Shown here: piece by piece, positions 7,198 to 16,176 of the stretch
Layout of the letters: every line of letters begins with the position of its first letter
Position numbering within the stretch: position 1 is the stretch's first letter
Assembly (NCBI GenBank): GCA_905200645.1
Contig: CAJKLD010000002.1
Span: 1-64,000, forward strand
Direction of reading: 5' to 3'
DNA length: 64,000 nt
Origin: an uncultured Phascolarctobacterium sp.
GTDB lineage: Bacteria; Bacillota; Negativicutes; Acidaminococcales; Acidaminococcaceae
Translations under genes and position numbers: made by a program
The notes under the pieces: generated by a model
Seen by the model: the letters and a program-made list of their open reading frames with translations, nothing else
Databases searched by the model: none
Told to the model about the DNA's origin: nothing

Positions 7198-8808
7198 TCA
7201 CTCCATTGCTAATAGCAGGGGATACAAAGGCTGTCCCCCATAAAAAGTTTCCACTTCCCAGTTGTCATTCATAGCACCCAGCTTGTCAGCCAAAGCTTCT
7301 GCGGCCTCCTCGTCCAAATCGGCGCCGTAATATAGACTGATAAGCTCGTAATCGCCCCCGGCCAGCATTTGCTCCAGCACCGCGTCAATGCTGCTGCCCT
7401 TGCAGATAATCTTATCGTTGAGAATGCCTAAGTAATCGCCCTGACGCACCTCCAGACCGTTGACTACGCTGTCGCGCACAGCTGTGGTAACGCTGCCGCC
7501 GGCAGCTTCTTTGGCTTCCTTCGCCATAATTACAGTGTTTTCGTCCAGTCCGCGGGTAGCGTCAAAATGCAGCAACGCCGCCAAGCCCTGCGCCATATTG
7601 GTAGTAGGCACAAAGGATACTTTGGAATTGCCCAAAAGCTTACGTACCTGCTCTGCCGCCAAAATAATATTTTTATTATTAGGCAGAATAATATACTGCT
7701 CGCAGGTACCGTTTTCAATGGCCTGCACAAAATCCTCTACCGGCGGGTTCATGCTCTGGCCGCCGCTAATAATTTCGCTGGCACCCATTTCGTGCATAAT
7801 TTGGGCAATGCCGTCGCCTGCGGCTACGGTCAGTACGCCTACGCCATGCTTCACCGGTTGGATATCTTCTGCGGTAAACAGGCGGTTTTCATGCTGGTCG
7901 CGCATGTTTTCTATTTTAATATCGTGCAGCGTACCCCACTTCTGCGCCGTATTCAGCGCGTCGCCGGGGTGCTTGGTATGAATATGTACCTTCACAATAT
8001 CCTCTACCACGGCCACAATCATGGAATTGCCAAAGCCCTGCAAGGCTTCGCTGACGGTTTTTTTGTCTACGTCGGCGCCTTTCACGATAAATTCCGTGCA
8101 GTAGGGGTATTCCAAATCCAAAGGCTCCGCAGGCATTCTAGCCGTTGCCGCCCGGGCAGTAACCTCCAAAACCTCGCAGTCCTCGCCGCGCAGGCCTGCC
8201 AGGCAGCCCTCAAAAAAGACAATCAAGCCCTGACCGCCTGCGTCTACCACGCCTGCCGCCTTTAAAGCAGGCAGCTTCTCGGGAGTACGCGCCAATTCCT
8301 CCTTGCCGGAGCGGATAGCTGCCTGCAGCACATCCTCCAGGCTGAAGCTTTCGCTGCGCACTGCATGATAAGCGCCCTTCGCCATACCGCGGGCCACTGT
8401 AAGAATGGTACCCTCCACGGGTTTTGCAACGCTTCTATATGCGTATAAAATACCAAACTGAAAAGCTTTGCCGATTTCAGTATTATTCAAGGTTTTTTTG
8501 CCTGCCACGCCTTTACCGATACCGCGCAGCAGCTGGGATAAAATAACGCCGGAATTGCCGCGCGCGCCCATAATAGCGCTGCGAGCAGCAACGGCGCCTA
8601 TTTCCCCTGCTTCGGCATCGTCGCTTATAGCGCTGATTTCCTTCGCTACTGATGCCATAGTGTGCATCATATTGGTACCTGTATCGCCATCAGGAACAGG
8701 AAAAACATTCAGCTCATTGATGGACTTAAAATTTTTCTCAAAGCTATGGTAAGCTCCCAGCAGCATGTTTTTAACCTGCTTACCGGTAATCTCCTTCATT
8801 GCCTCCAT
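7198..8808 (-). CDS. fakA: DhaL-domain fatty acid kinase, FakA/YloV type
   Basis: A 536-residue cytoplasmic kinase of the usual family length. The N-terminal DhaL domain (about 10-205) carries the Mg-ATP motif DGDTG at 40-44 and the GARGNSGVILSQLLRG helix. The remaining two thirds match the FakA-type middle and C-terminal domains. FakA phosphorylates exogenous fatty acids held by a DegV/FakB protein, feeding acyl-phosphate into phospholipid synthesis. A DegV protein is encoded 19 bp upstream in the same operon, which supports that pairing. Some annotations call it a dihydroxyacetone-kinase-like protein; no dihydroxyacetone-binding DhaK subunit is present. Confidence 0.88.
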   Translation of the reverse strand: MEAMKEITGKQVKNMLLGAYHSFEKNFKSINELNVFPVPDGDTGTNMMHTMASVAKEISAISDDAEAGEIGAVAARSAIMGARGNSGVILSQLLRGIGKGVAGKKTLNNTEIGKAFQFGILYAYRSVAKPVEGTILTVARGMAKGAYHAVRSESFSLEDVLQAAIRSGKEELARTPEKLPALKAAGVVDAGGQGLIVFFEGCLAGLRGEDCEVLEVTARAATARMPAEPLDLEYPYCTEFIVKGADVDKKTVSEALQGFGNSMIVAVVEDIVKVHIHTKHPGDALNTAQKWGTLHDIKIENMRDQHENRLFTAEDIQPVKHGVGVLTVAAGDGIAQIMHEMGASEIISGGQSMNPPVEDFVQAIENGTCEQYIILPNNKNIILAAEQVRKLLGNSKVSFVPTTNMAQGLAALLHFDATRGLDENTVIMAKEAKEAAGGSVTTAVRDSVVNGLEVRQGDYLGILNDKIICKGSSIDAVLEQMLAGGDYELISLYYGADLDEEAAEALADKLGAMNDNWEVETFYGGQPLYPLLLAME

Positions 8809-8827
8809 TTACTCCCACACCCTTCCT

Positions 8828-9688
8828 TTAGGCCCTTCTGCGCACAAATACGCCAATAGCGCCGGGCCCTAAATGAGCTGCCAAAACCGTACCGATACTG
8901 GTTACAAGTACGGGCAGTCCAGGATAATGCTGCCGCATTTCCTGCGCCAACGACTCCGCTTCCTCCGGGGTAACGGCGTGAGCAACATAAACAGCTTCCA
9001 GCGGGTCATGGCCGCAGGCCATTTCTATCATACGTTTTAATACCTTTTTGCGGGTACGCGCCTTATCGGCAATTTGTAGCCTACCCTCTCTATCAAGATG
9101 CACTATGGGTCGGATACCTAAAATATTGCCAACGAGCGCGCCTACTGCGCCGATACGTCCGCCCTTTTGCAGATAATCCAAGGTTTTGACGGTAAAATAG
9201 GTTTCGGTGCGCTGCGCCAAATCCTTAGCATAAGCTTCCAGCTCGTCCATATCGCTTATGCCGGCGTCAATTTTTTCCAGCACAGCCATCGCCATACCGC
9301 TCAAAGGGCAGGCGGCAGTCAAGCCGTCTACTACGCGGATATCCGCGCCTTTAATTTCGCTCATTACCTGCTTAGCAACCATACAGCAGGTTTGATAGGT
9401 GCCACTGAGCACGCTGTCTACAGTAATCATAAGCACCTTTTTGCCGTTCTCAGCCAAATCGCTGAACATTTCATGAATATAGCCCACCGGCGGTTGGGAG
9501 GTTCCCGGCAGGATATCGTTTTTTTCTACCATGGCAAACATTTCTTCCAAAGAGCGGTCGCCATCCCACCATTCCTCCTGCCCGTGACGGGTGATTAAGC
9601 GCAGCACATGACAGCGCGGATCGTCCTTTAAAGGAGTTTCTCCGGCAACAGCAATGCTGTCTAGTACAACATGTATTTCATCGTGCAT
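8828..9688 (-). CDS. DegV-family fatty-acid-binding protein (FakB-like)
   Basis: A 286-residue DegV fold. It has the family's TSQP motif (63-66) and SGTYQ motif (95-99), which contact the fatty-acid carboxylate in FakB structures, and the LQKGGRIG segment in the second domain. The N-terminus (HVVLDSIA) departs from the usual VTDSTAD, where the first conserved residues bind lipid, so ligand preference may differ. AGGAGG precedes the ATG. It is first in the operon degV-fakA-perR and probably presents fatty acids to FakA. Confidence 0.85.
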   Translation of the reverse strand: MHDEIHVVLDSIAVAGETPLKDDPRCHVLRLITRHGQEEWWDGDRSLEEMFAMVEKNDILPGTSQPPVGYIHEMFSDLAENGKKVLMITVDSVLSGTYQTCCMVAKQVMSEIKGADIRVVDGLTAACPLSGMAMAVLEKIDAGISDMDELEAYAKDLAQRTETYFTVKTLDYLQKGGRIGAVGALVGNILGIRPIVHLDREGRLQIADKARTRKKVLKRMIEMACGHDPLEAVYVAHAVTPEEAESLAQEMRQHYPGLPVLVTSIGTVLAAHLGPGAIGVFVRRRA

Positions 9689-9836
9689 AAATAGCCTCCT
9701 GTAAAACGTTTAATCTATAATTTGACAAAAATCCGTACTTATCCCATATTACATTCTATTTTACCATAAGTTGCCTTATATTACCACATAATCTGTAATT
9801 ATTCTCTAATGTTTTACTGATATATTAAAAAAGGGC

Positions 9837-9863
9837 AAAAAAAAAGCCCTTACGAAGAAGGGC
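9837..9863 (-). terminator. Terminator of the LCP gene
   Basis: Minus-strand hairpin GCCCTT-CTTCGT-AAGGGC (9846-9863) followed by nine T residues (9837-9845). About 110 bp separate it from the LCP stop codon. That leader-free stretch contains a GTATAC pair (9893-9898 and 9906-9911) of unknown meaning. Confidence 0.85.
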
Positions 9864-9970
9864 CAAATGAGGGGCTGTTTTGTTGTAATTTAGTATACCA
9901 TTTTTGTATACAAAATGCAAGCCTTATTTGTAAAATTACTTACAATTCCGGCAGCACGTAAATTTTCTGC

Positions 9971-11380
9971 TTATTTATAATCTGCTCCCAGCATAATTAC
10001 GCCGCCGCAGTCAGCTGCTCCATCACGGCTGACGCGCAGCTTATGTGCAAAGGGAACCTGCGACAATCTGCCGATAACAGCGCCGTTATTAGTTGTAGAA
10101 ATAACCGTAGTCTGCGCCAACAGCTCGCCGCTGCCGCCATTGATAACGGTAAAGCCGGCCTTTTTCAGACGGGAAACAGCGTCGGCACCGGCAGTTTTGC
10201 TGCCGCTGCAATTTACTAAACGCACCACATTGCCGTTTCTTGGCGCGGTTTTTTTAGCTTCCACAGGCTGCTCGCCTTCCTGGAGCACGGCAGTTTTAGC
10301 CTTGAGCTTTTTATTGCTGTTGATTTTTTTTACAACAGGTTTACCCTTTTCCCGCTTATCTTCCTGCACGGCTTGTTCTTTGTCGGCTTTCTTTTCCTGC
10401 TTTACAGCTTCCTTATTTTCGTCGCTGTCGTCGCCTTTTTCAACTTTTTCCAAAGCGGCGTTATATTCTTTTTCCATCAGCTCAGCAGCAGATTTATAGC
10501 GTTCCGTCATCTCGGCACCCTGCATTTTTGCCATTTGCTCGCGCAAATCCGTAATATCCGGCACCCAATAGCTGATATCATCAATATAAACAGGCTCTCC
10601 GGGAACGGTAGCCATTGCCAATCCCTGCGTTTTTACCATAGCGTGCAGCGCGCGACCAATATCCACCAAGTCGCTTAACGGCAGGTCGGTCTTGACCATA
10701 CTGCTCAGCTGCTTCGCCAGTCCCGGCACATGCAGCAGCATATTGGCAGAGGAAATGCGCTCATATACAGCCATCATAAAATGCTGCTGACGGCGGATAC
10801 GGCCAATGTCGCCCTCTTCGTCACGATAACGCACATACTGAATGGCTGTTTTGCCGTCCAAATGCTGCCTGCCTTTTTTTAAGTCCACAGTAAAACCGTC
10901 CCAGGTATCGTGGTAATACATGTCCTTTTCCACGTCTATATCTACGCCGCCGATAGCGTCTACCAATCCGGTAAAGCCTTTAAAATCTACCATCACATAA
11001 TTATTGATATGCAAACCTAAAAGCTCCTCAACAGTTTTCTGCGTCAGCTCGCGTCCGCCATAAGCGTAGGCGTGGTTAATCTTATCCCAGCCGTGACCCT
11101 TGATGCGCACACGGGTATCGCGGGGAACGGAAAGCAGCGAAACAGATTTTTTCTGCGTATCAAACATTACTACAAACAGCGTGTCGCTGCGTCCTACGTC
11201 ATATTCTTCCGCTCTTTCGTCAACGCCTAAAACAACAATATTCTTTTTTAGGTTTAAACGGTCCGTAGGCGCTAAATTGTCCAAGCCTTTTTCCGGCATA
11301 AAATAACCAAGCAGCAAATAGACAGCAGCGCAGACAGCCGCTACGGCAACTAATATTTTTGCCTGCAATATTCCTTTCAT
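9971..11380 (-). CDS. LytR-CpsA-Psr family glycopolymer ligase
   Basis: A 469-residue membrane-anchored protein. An N-terminal transmembrane helix (about 8-26) is followed by the LCP domain (about 48-260) with the catalytic features GRSDT, SVPRDTRV, YRDEEGDIGR and the IRRQQ arginines that bind the polyprenyl pyrophosphate. A highly charged Lys/Glu-rich linker (about 300-385) leads to a C-terminal LytR_C domain (VRLVNCSGSKTAG). LCP enzymes transfer lipid-linked glycopolymers to peptidoglycan or other acceptors. The ATG at 11380 is preferred to the TTG at 11386 because GAGAGG is 8 bp upstream of it. In a diderm the attached polymer is unclear. Confidence 0.88.
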   Translation of the reverse strand: MKGILQAKILVAVAAVCAAVYLLLGYFMPEKGLDNLAPTDRLNLKKNIVVLGVDERAEEYDVGRSDTLFVVMFDTQKKSVSLLSVPRDTRVRIKGHGWDKINHAYAYGGRELTQKTVEELLGLHINNYVMVDFKGFTGLVDAIGGVDIDVEKDMYYHDTWDGFTVDLKKGRQHLDGKTAIQYVRYRDEEGDIGRIRRQQHFMMAVYERISSANMLLHVPGLAKQLSSMVKTDLPLSDLVDIGRALHAMVKTQGLAMATVPGEPVYIDDISYWVPDITDLREQMAKMQGAEMTERYKSAAELMEKEYNAALEKVEKGDDSDENKEAVKQEKKADKEQAVQEDKREKGKPVVKKINSNKKLKAKTAVLQEGEQPVEAKKTAPRNGNVVRLVNCSGSKTAGADAVSRLKKAGFTVINGGSGELLAQTTVISTTNNGAVIGRLSQVPFAHKLRVSRDGAADCGGVIMLGADYK

Positions 11381-11428
11381 CAGCAAAACCTCTCATTCAT
11401 TAAAAATCATTGCGACAGACTAAAAGCT

Positions 11429-12097
11429 TTATTCCTTGGTCTCTGCCAAAAAATTTTGCAGTTCTTTGCCGCTGCGGCGCAGAAAAGCATATAAAATTCT
11501 TGCCGTAAGTCCCCAAATAACCTCTGCGCCATATTCGTAAAAATACACATAATATTCCTTATGCTGACGCCAGCCGCGAATTCTGCCGGGCGCCAAATCA
11601 AAGGGGAAATCTTCTCCCGCATGGTCGGCCAGCTGCATGGAGCAGCGGCGCGGCGTTATAGCCAGCAGTGATTTTAAAGGCACAGTAAAAATGCGCTCTA
11701 CCTCATCACGGCTGAAGGTAATTTTATTCATATCGTCAATAATGCCTACAAAGGGATGAATTATAGGCCCCATGTGGGTAACCAGCGCGTCCAGCTCGCC
11801 GCAGATAGTGATATCCTGCGGCGTAAGCCCCAGCTCCTCGCAAGTTTCTCTCACTGCCGTATAAGCATAATTATATTTATCGCTGCATTCCGCCTTGCCG
11901 CCGGGAAAGCAAATTTCTCCCGGCTGACGGCGCAAGCTGTGCGCCCGTTCTTCAAACAGCACGGCTAAGCCTTCGTCAGTCTGCACCAAGGGCAGCAGCA
12001 CTGCCGCATCCCACAGTCTGTCCAGCTTATCAATTCCCGCAGGGCGCCTGTGCAGTCGCTCATATAAAATCTGCCGTAATTCTTCCATTTTTTCCAT
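11429..12097 (-). CDS. Nudix hydrolase, CoA pyrophosphatase type
   Basis: A 222-residue protein with a Nudix box at about 65-90: PGGK at 65-68, then REtcEELG with Arg83, Glu84, Glu87 and Glu88. The upstream ERAHSLRRQPGEICFPGG region matches the CoA pyrophosphatase (NudL/YeaB) subgroup, which splits CoA to 3',5'-ADP and phosphopantetheine. The family is usually about 200 residues, so it is full length. It starts just downstream of a TATAAT and is separated from the LCP gene by 48 bp. Confidence 0.85.
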   Translation of the reverse strand: MEKMEELRQILYERLHRRPAGIDKLDRLWDAAVLLPLVQTDEGLAVLFEERAHSLRRQPGEICFPGGKAECSDKYNYAYTAVRETCEELGLTPQDITICGELDALVTHMGPIIHPFVGIIDDMNKITFSRDEVERIFTVPLKSLLAITPRRCSMQLADHAGEDFPFDLAPGRIRGWRQHKEYYVYFYEYGAEVIWGLTARILYAFLRRSGKELQNFLAETKE

Positions 12098-12225
12098 AAT
12101 ATCATCCTATTATAACACCTTCTGCCGTTTAAGCAGCATAAAAATTTAAAAATTTTACATAGTATGGATAAATATTCTACAAATTTAAGCGGCACTCCTG
12201 CTAAAACACACAAATTTTACAGATG

Positions 12226-12259
12226 AAAAAGCGCCGCCTGCAAGGAATGCAGACGACGC
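12226..12259 (-). terminator. Terminator of the dicarboxylate symporter gene
   Basis: A 12-bp stem (12231-12242 with 12248-12259, including G-U pairs) and 5-base loop, with five T residues on the minus strand. Confidence 0.85.
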
Positions 12260-12278
12260 CGGAAATACTGGTTAAATA

Positions 12279-13490
12279 TTAGTACAGAGGTTCTTCTTTG
12301 CCAGCCTTTTCGCTTTTATCAACCAAGTAGGTAACAACTGCGTCACCGGTAACGTTAACAGAGGTACGCGGCATATCCAAAATACGGTCGATACCTGCAA
12401 TCAGCGCAGAGCCTTCCAAAGGCAGACCCAAAGCGGTTAAAATCATGGTCAGCATGATGAAGCCAGCGCCGGGAACGCCTGCGGTACCAATGGAGGCCAG
12501 TGTACCGGTAATGATGATGGTAAAGTATTGAGAGCCGGTCAAATCAATACCGTACAGCTGAGCAATGAACAGTGCACAAACGCCTTGATAAGCAGCAGTG
12601 CCGTCCATGTTGATGGTTGCGCCCAAGGGCAGTACAAAGCTGGAAACCTCTTTGGAAACGCCCATTTTTTGTACGCAGCTCATGGTCAGGGGCAGAGTGC
12701 CACCGGAGGAGCAGGAGCTGAACGCCATCAAGGAAGCGGGCATAATGCCCTTAAAGAATCTAACAACATCGGTGCCGCCAATAAATTTCAGCAAAGCGCC
12801 GTATACGAATATAGCATGCAGCAGGCAGCTTAAGTATACTGCTACAACAACCTTCAGCAAGGGCAGCAGTACGGCAGGACCGTTAGCAGCGACAACCGGA
12901 GTAATCAAGCCAAATACGCCGATAGGAGCAACTGCCATAATCATACCAACGATTTTGTAGGAAACTTCTGCCAAACCGTCGATGGTGTGCTTTAAATAAT
13001 CAGCCTTTTCGCCAACCGCAGTAATGCCAACGCCTACAAACAGAGAGAAAACAATGATTTGCAGCATGTTGGCTTTCAGCATAGCCTCCATAGGGTTGGT
13101 CGGGAAAATGTCCACGATAACCTTCATAATAGGCGGAGCTGCTTTAGCGGCAACCTTGGCGGATTCGGTAGGCAGGGACAAGCCTGCGCCCGGCTCCATA
13201 ACGGTGCCGATAGCCAAACCGATAACGATAGCGAAAGCAGTGGTGCCCAGGTAGTAAGCAACGGTTTTAATACCAATGCGGCCAACCTTTTTAATGTCGC
13301 CCAGGCTGCATACGCCAATTACTAAGCTGGAAAATACAAGCGGAACAATGACCATTTTGATCATGTTCATAAAAATAGTGCCTAAAGGTCCAATCCAGGC
13401 TTTGGCGAAGCCCGCGCCTTCAGCGCCCAGCTCTAAGCCGGCAATAACGCCTAGAGCTAAGCCGATAAGAATTTTTGTAGATAAGTTCAC
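12279..13490 (-). CDS. Dicarboxylate/amino acid:cation symporter (DAACS family)
   Basis: A 403-residue inner-membrane carrier of the GltP/GltT/DctA fold. Signature elements are the serine-rich hairpin tip SSCSSGGT (about 258-265) and the helix-7 NMDGT motif (294-298), followed by the PGAGF hairpin and DRILDMPRTSVNVTGD in helix 8, which holds the substrate. It imports glutamate, aspartate or C4-dicarboxylates with Na+ or H+. The start is a GTG with GGGGGT 9 bp upstream. It is divergent from a broken glutamate synthase gene; a cell lacking glutamate synthase would benefit from importing glutamate, though substrate choice cannot be read from sequence alone. Confidence 0.9.
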   Translation of the reverse strand: MNLSTKILIGLALGVIAGLELGAEGAGFAKAWIGPLGTIFMNMIKMVIVPLVFSSLVIGVCSLGDIKKVGRIGIKTVAYYLGTTAFAIVIGLAIGTVMEPGAGLSLPTESAKVAAKAAPPIMKVIVDIFPTNPMEAMLKANMLQIIVFSLFVGVGITAVGEKADYLKHTIDGLAEVSYKIVGMIMAVAPIGVFGLITPVVAANGPAVLLPLLKVVVAVYLSCLLHAIFVYGALLKFIGGTDVVRFFKGIMPASLMAFSSCSSGGTLPLTMSCVQKMGVSKEVSSFVLPLGATINMDGTAAYQGVCALFIAQLYGIDLTGSQYFTIIITGTLASIGTAGVPGAGFIMLTMILTALGLPLEGSALIAGIDRILDMPRTSVNVTGDAVVTYLVDKSEKAGKEEPLY

Positions 13491-13805
13491 GATAAATTAC
13501 CCCCTAAACATTTTAAACTATTTTATGATTATTATAGCAGAGGATTGCCCGCTTGTCTGATTGTATACAGTATTATTGCTGTGTATACAATATATTTGGC
13601 AAAGCACAGAAATTTCTCTTGAATACATAATGTACTTTGAGCAATTGCTTTTTTGTACATTTTTTACATTGACCAGCAGGAAAAATGTACGTCTAAAACC
13701 AATGCTAAAATATACATGTATACAATTTGCATTTACTTTTTAGGCTGATTATAATCAAGATTACAGTTGCAGTATTTTAATTCTTAGTATGAGAGGGGAT
13801 TGCTT
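13491..13805. promoter_or_regulatory. Divergent control region with repeated TGTATACA sites
   Basis: This AT-rich region separates the symporter from the gltB'-'gltD fusion. It has TTGTATACAG (13561-13570) and GTGTATACAA (13581-13590), whose GTATAC cores are 20 bp (two helical turns) apart, and the 14-mer TATACATGTATACA (13711-13724). The last is identical to a site before the XRE regulator gene at 19882-19895. The pattern suggests shared binding by a dimeric repressor. GAGAGGGGAT at 13791-13800 is the ribosome binding site of the fusion gene. Confidence 0.55.
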
Positions 13806-14738
13806 ATGAATACTTCACTACCTGCTAAACAGGGCCTTTACGATCCCTGGTTTGAGCATGATGCCTGCGGCGTTGGCGTAGTAGCCAATATCAAAGGCAA
13901 AAAGTCGAATAAAATTTTAAAGCAGGCGCTGGTTGTCCTGCATAACATGGATCACCGCGGCGGTCAGGGTGCCGATGCCAATTCTGGCGACGGTGCAGGC
14001 GTACTGCTGCAAATTCCGCATAATTTTTTTATCAAGGAATGCGCCAAACTGGACATTGATTTACCCGAAGCCGGCAAATATGCGGTAGGCTTTCTTTTTC
14101 TGCCGCCGGACATTGTAGAAAGAGAAAATGTGCAGCGTCATTTTGAGCGCATTGTAGAAGCCAACGGGCAAAGCGTGCTGGGCTGGCGCACCGTCCCCGT
14201 ACATCCTGAGGTGCTGGGTGAAAAATCACGTCAAAGCATGCCTTATATGGCGCAGGTTTTTATTCAGCCCTCACAAAATCCCTGGCCGGAATTTCCTAAG
14301 GTATTCACCACCGATTACGGTCAAGAGGAAGCCATTGTCAAGTTCAAAGAAGATGCTCGCGAATTCTGTGTGATGACGCAGGAATTTTTGGGTAAAGACG
14401 GTCACGTAACCGGTGTGCGCATCTGCCAAAACACCATGCAGATAATCAACGGCAAACGCACGGAAGTACCCATTCCCGGTACGGAGCGTATTCTTCCGGC
14501 GCAGATTGTACTGCTGGCCATGGGCTTTGCCGGCAGCGAGCAGCGTTTGGTAGACGAATTCCATGTGGCAAAAAACGCACGCGGCTCCATTGCTGCCGAC
14601 ACAAAGAATTACATGACCTCCGTACCCGGCGTTTTTACGGCTGGCGATGCCCGTCGAGGTCAAAGTTTGGTAGTCTGGGCTATTGCCGAGGGACGCGGTG
14701 CAGCAGCGGCGGTGGATAAGTATTTGGCAACAAAATAA
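13806..14738 (+). pseudogene. In-frame gltB'-'gltD fusion left by an internal deletion of glutamate synthase
   Basis: The ATG at 13806 is preferred over an upstream TTG because of the GAGAGGGG site. Residues 1 to ~155 match the start of the glutamate synthase large subunit: propeptide, the catalytic Cys of the class II amidotransferase (HDACGVG), and MDHRGGQGADANSGDGAG. From about NPWPEFPKVF the sequence switches, still in frame, to the last ~150 residues of the small subunit (GKDGHVTGVR, PAQIVLLAMGF, SVPGVFTAGDARRG). The FMN and Fe-S synthase domains of GltB and the N-terminal two thirds of GltD, over 5 kb, are missing. Glutamate synthesis is impossible. Start signals and terminator are intact, so the deletion looks recent, or the chimera persists for another reason. 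Confidence 0.85.
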
Positions 14739-14780
14739 GCTCTACCATACTCCCATAAACAATGTAACAAAGCATATAAA

Positions 14781-14826
14781 ATACCCTCCCTACCGAAAAA
14801 TCGGTAAGGAGGGTATAGTTTTTACT
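14781..14826 (+). terminator. Terminator of the gltB'-'gltD fusion
   Basis: A 16-bp perfect stem (14781-14796 with 14801-14816) has a 4-base loop, followed by AGTTTTT. Confidence 0.85.
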
Positions 14827-14859
14827 GTTTACATCTCCCGTATCGCTGCGGAAAATTTT

Positions 14860-15153
14860 TTAATGCTTAGCAAAAACCTCGAATAAAATTACGGCCACTG
14901 CGCCGGGAATACCAAAAAAACCGGCAATCAGCGCTTTAATAATAGTGATTTCCATGCCAAAGCCAACAAACGCGCCCAAAACATTTACCAGCCACAGCAT
15001 GACTGCGCCGCAAATGCCGTTCCACACCAGCTTAAAGGGCATGGACAGCAGCTTAACAAGCAGCAGCAGCAAAACCACACCCACCAACAGCGGCCCTAAA
15101 GCGCCCAAAGGGCCAAGTCCCGCACTGGCAGCCAAACTATCTAATGTAGCCAT
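14860..15153 (-). CDS. bofA: BofA-family small membrane protein
   Basis: A 97-residue very hydrophobic protein with three or four membrane segments. The ending, with a hydrophobic run rich in Gly, Ala and Phe (IAGFFGIPGAVAVILFEVF), is the family's hallmark. In spore formers BofA restrains the pro-sigma-K protease. Here, directly after recR as in many Firmicutes, it may be a retained relic of sporulation ancestry, or have another envelope role. No sporulation sigma genes are visible in the window. Confidence 0.75.
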   Translation of the reverse strand: MATLDSLAASAGLGPLGALGPLLVGVVLLLLLVKLLSMPFKLVWNGICGAVMLWLVNVLGAFVGFGMEITIIKALIAGFFGIPGAVAVILFEVFAKH

Positions 15154-15175
15154 TTTTCAATGCCCACTCCTTTTT

Positions 15176-15775
15176 TTACATTACCCGTCTGTTTTCCAAA
15201 GCCTTGGACAACGTAACCTCGTCCGCATACTCCAAATCGCCGCCCATAGGCAGGCCATGGGCAATACGGCTCACCGTAATACCGATAGGCTTCAGCAGTT
15301 GGGATAGATAAGCAGCCGTAGCCTCGCCCTCCACGTCGGAGTTAGTAGCGATAATAATTTCACTGACGGATTCCTGCTGCAAGCGCTGAAACAGCTCGCG
15401 GATTTTCAGCTTATCCGGGCCCACGCCGTCTAAAGGCGAAAGCACGCCATGCAGCACGTGGTAAAGGCCGTTATAGCCGCGACTGCGCTCCATGGCCGCT
15501 ATATCCTGTGGCTGTTCCACCACGCAGATGGTAAAACGGTCGCGGTTGGGGTCGCTGCACACGGCGCATTTTTCTCCGTCAGTAAGATTGTAGCACTGAC
15601 TGCAGTAATGAATACTTTTTTTGGCATTACTCAAGGCCTCTGTCAGCCGGCTCACTTCCTCGGCAGGCATATCAATAATATGATAAGCCAGCCGCAAAGC
15701 CGTCTTCGAGCCTACGCCGGGCAAACGGCGCAGCTGCTCGTACAGGTTAGCCAGAGGTCTGATCATCCGTGCCAT
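15176..15775 (-). CDS. recR: Recombination mediator RecR
   Basis: A 199-residue protein of normal length. An N-terminal helix-hairpin-helix (LRRLPGVGSKTALRLAYHI) is followed by the four-cysteine zinc finger (CSQC and CAVC), a Toprim domain (CVVEQPQDIAAMERSRGYNG and the TNSDVEGEATA acidic motif) and the C-terminal ISRIAHGLPMGGDLEYAD. RecR with RecO and RecF loads RecA on gapped DNA. It starts 3 bp after the ebfC stop, in the order dnaX-ebfC-recR-bofA. Confidence 0.95.
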   Translation of the reverse strand: MARMIRPLANLYEQLRRLPGVGSKTALRLAYHIIDMPAEEVSRLTEALSNAKKSIHYCSQCYNLTDGEKCAVCSDPNRDRFTICVVEQPQDIAAMERSRGYNGLYHVLHGVLSPLDGVGPDKLKIRELFQRLQQESVSEIIIATNSDVEGEATAAYLSQLLKPIGITVSRIAHGLPMGGDLEYADEVTLSKALENRRVM

Positions 15776-15777
15776 GC

Positions 15778-16101
15778 TTACATGCCGGGCAGCTTCATAC
15801 CGCCGGTAATTTTAGCCATTTCCTTTTCACTTACTTCATCAACCTGCTTTAAACCGTCGTTGACAGCAGTCAAAATCATATCCTCCAGCATTTCCATATC
15901 TTCCGGATCAACTGCATCCGGATTGATTTTTATGGATTGCAGCTCTTTTTTGCCGCTGACAACAACGGTCACGGCACCGCCGCCCACAGAAGTTTCAAAG
16001 GTGCGTTTCTTTAAATCTTCCTGCATTTTTTGAATATCATTCTGCATTTTCTGCACCTTTTTCATCATTGCCTGCATATTGCCCATACCACCAGGAAACA
16101 T
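15778..16101 (-). CDS. YbaB/EbfC nucleoid-associated protein
   Basis: A 107-residue DNA-binding protein. The N-terminus is Met/Gln-rich (GGMGNMQAMMKKVQKMQNDIQK) and forms the long helix of the dimer; the core is the VGGGAVTVVVSGKKELQSIKINP sheet, and the end is the family's AMAKITGGMKLPGM-type tail. AAGGAGG precedes the ATG. It sits between dnaX and recR, its usual place. Confidence 0.93.
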   Translation of the reverse strand: MFPGGMGNMQAMMKKVQKMQNDIQKMQEDLKKRTFETSVGGGAVTVVVSGKKELQSIKINPDAVDPEDMEMLEDMILTAVNDGLKQVDEVSEKEMAKITGGMKLPGM

Positions 16102-16176
16102 AGTAAAATCCTCCTTAAATATCTAAAGTATAATTATATTTATCTTGAGCTTCGCAGTAGCGAAACAACAATTCTC

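Noticed and set aside
7567..8265. Long antisense frame (232 residues) opposite fakA
   Set aside because: The minus-strand protein is full length with conserved motifs; the antisense translation has no recognisable domain. Similar long shadows lie opposite pcrA (30649-31368), prfA (41011-41757) and the adaptor genes (61386-62099).
9891..9915. GTATAC pair downstream of the LCP gene as an operator
   Set aside because: It is inside the 3' untranslated stretch before a terminator, not in a promoter, and the spacing (13 bp) differs from the other sites.
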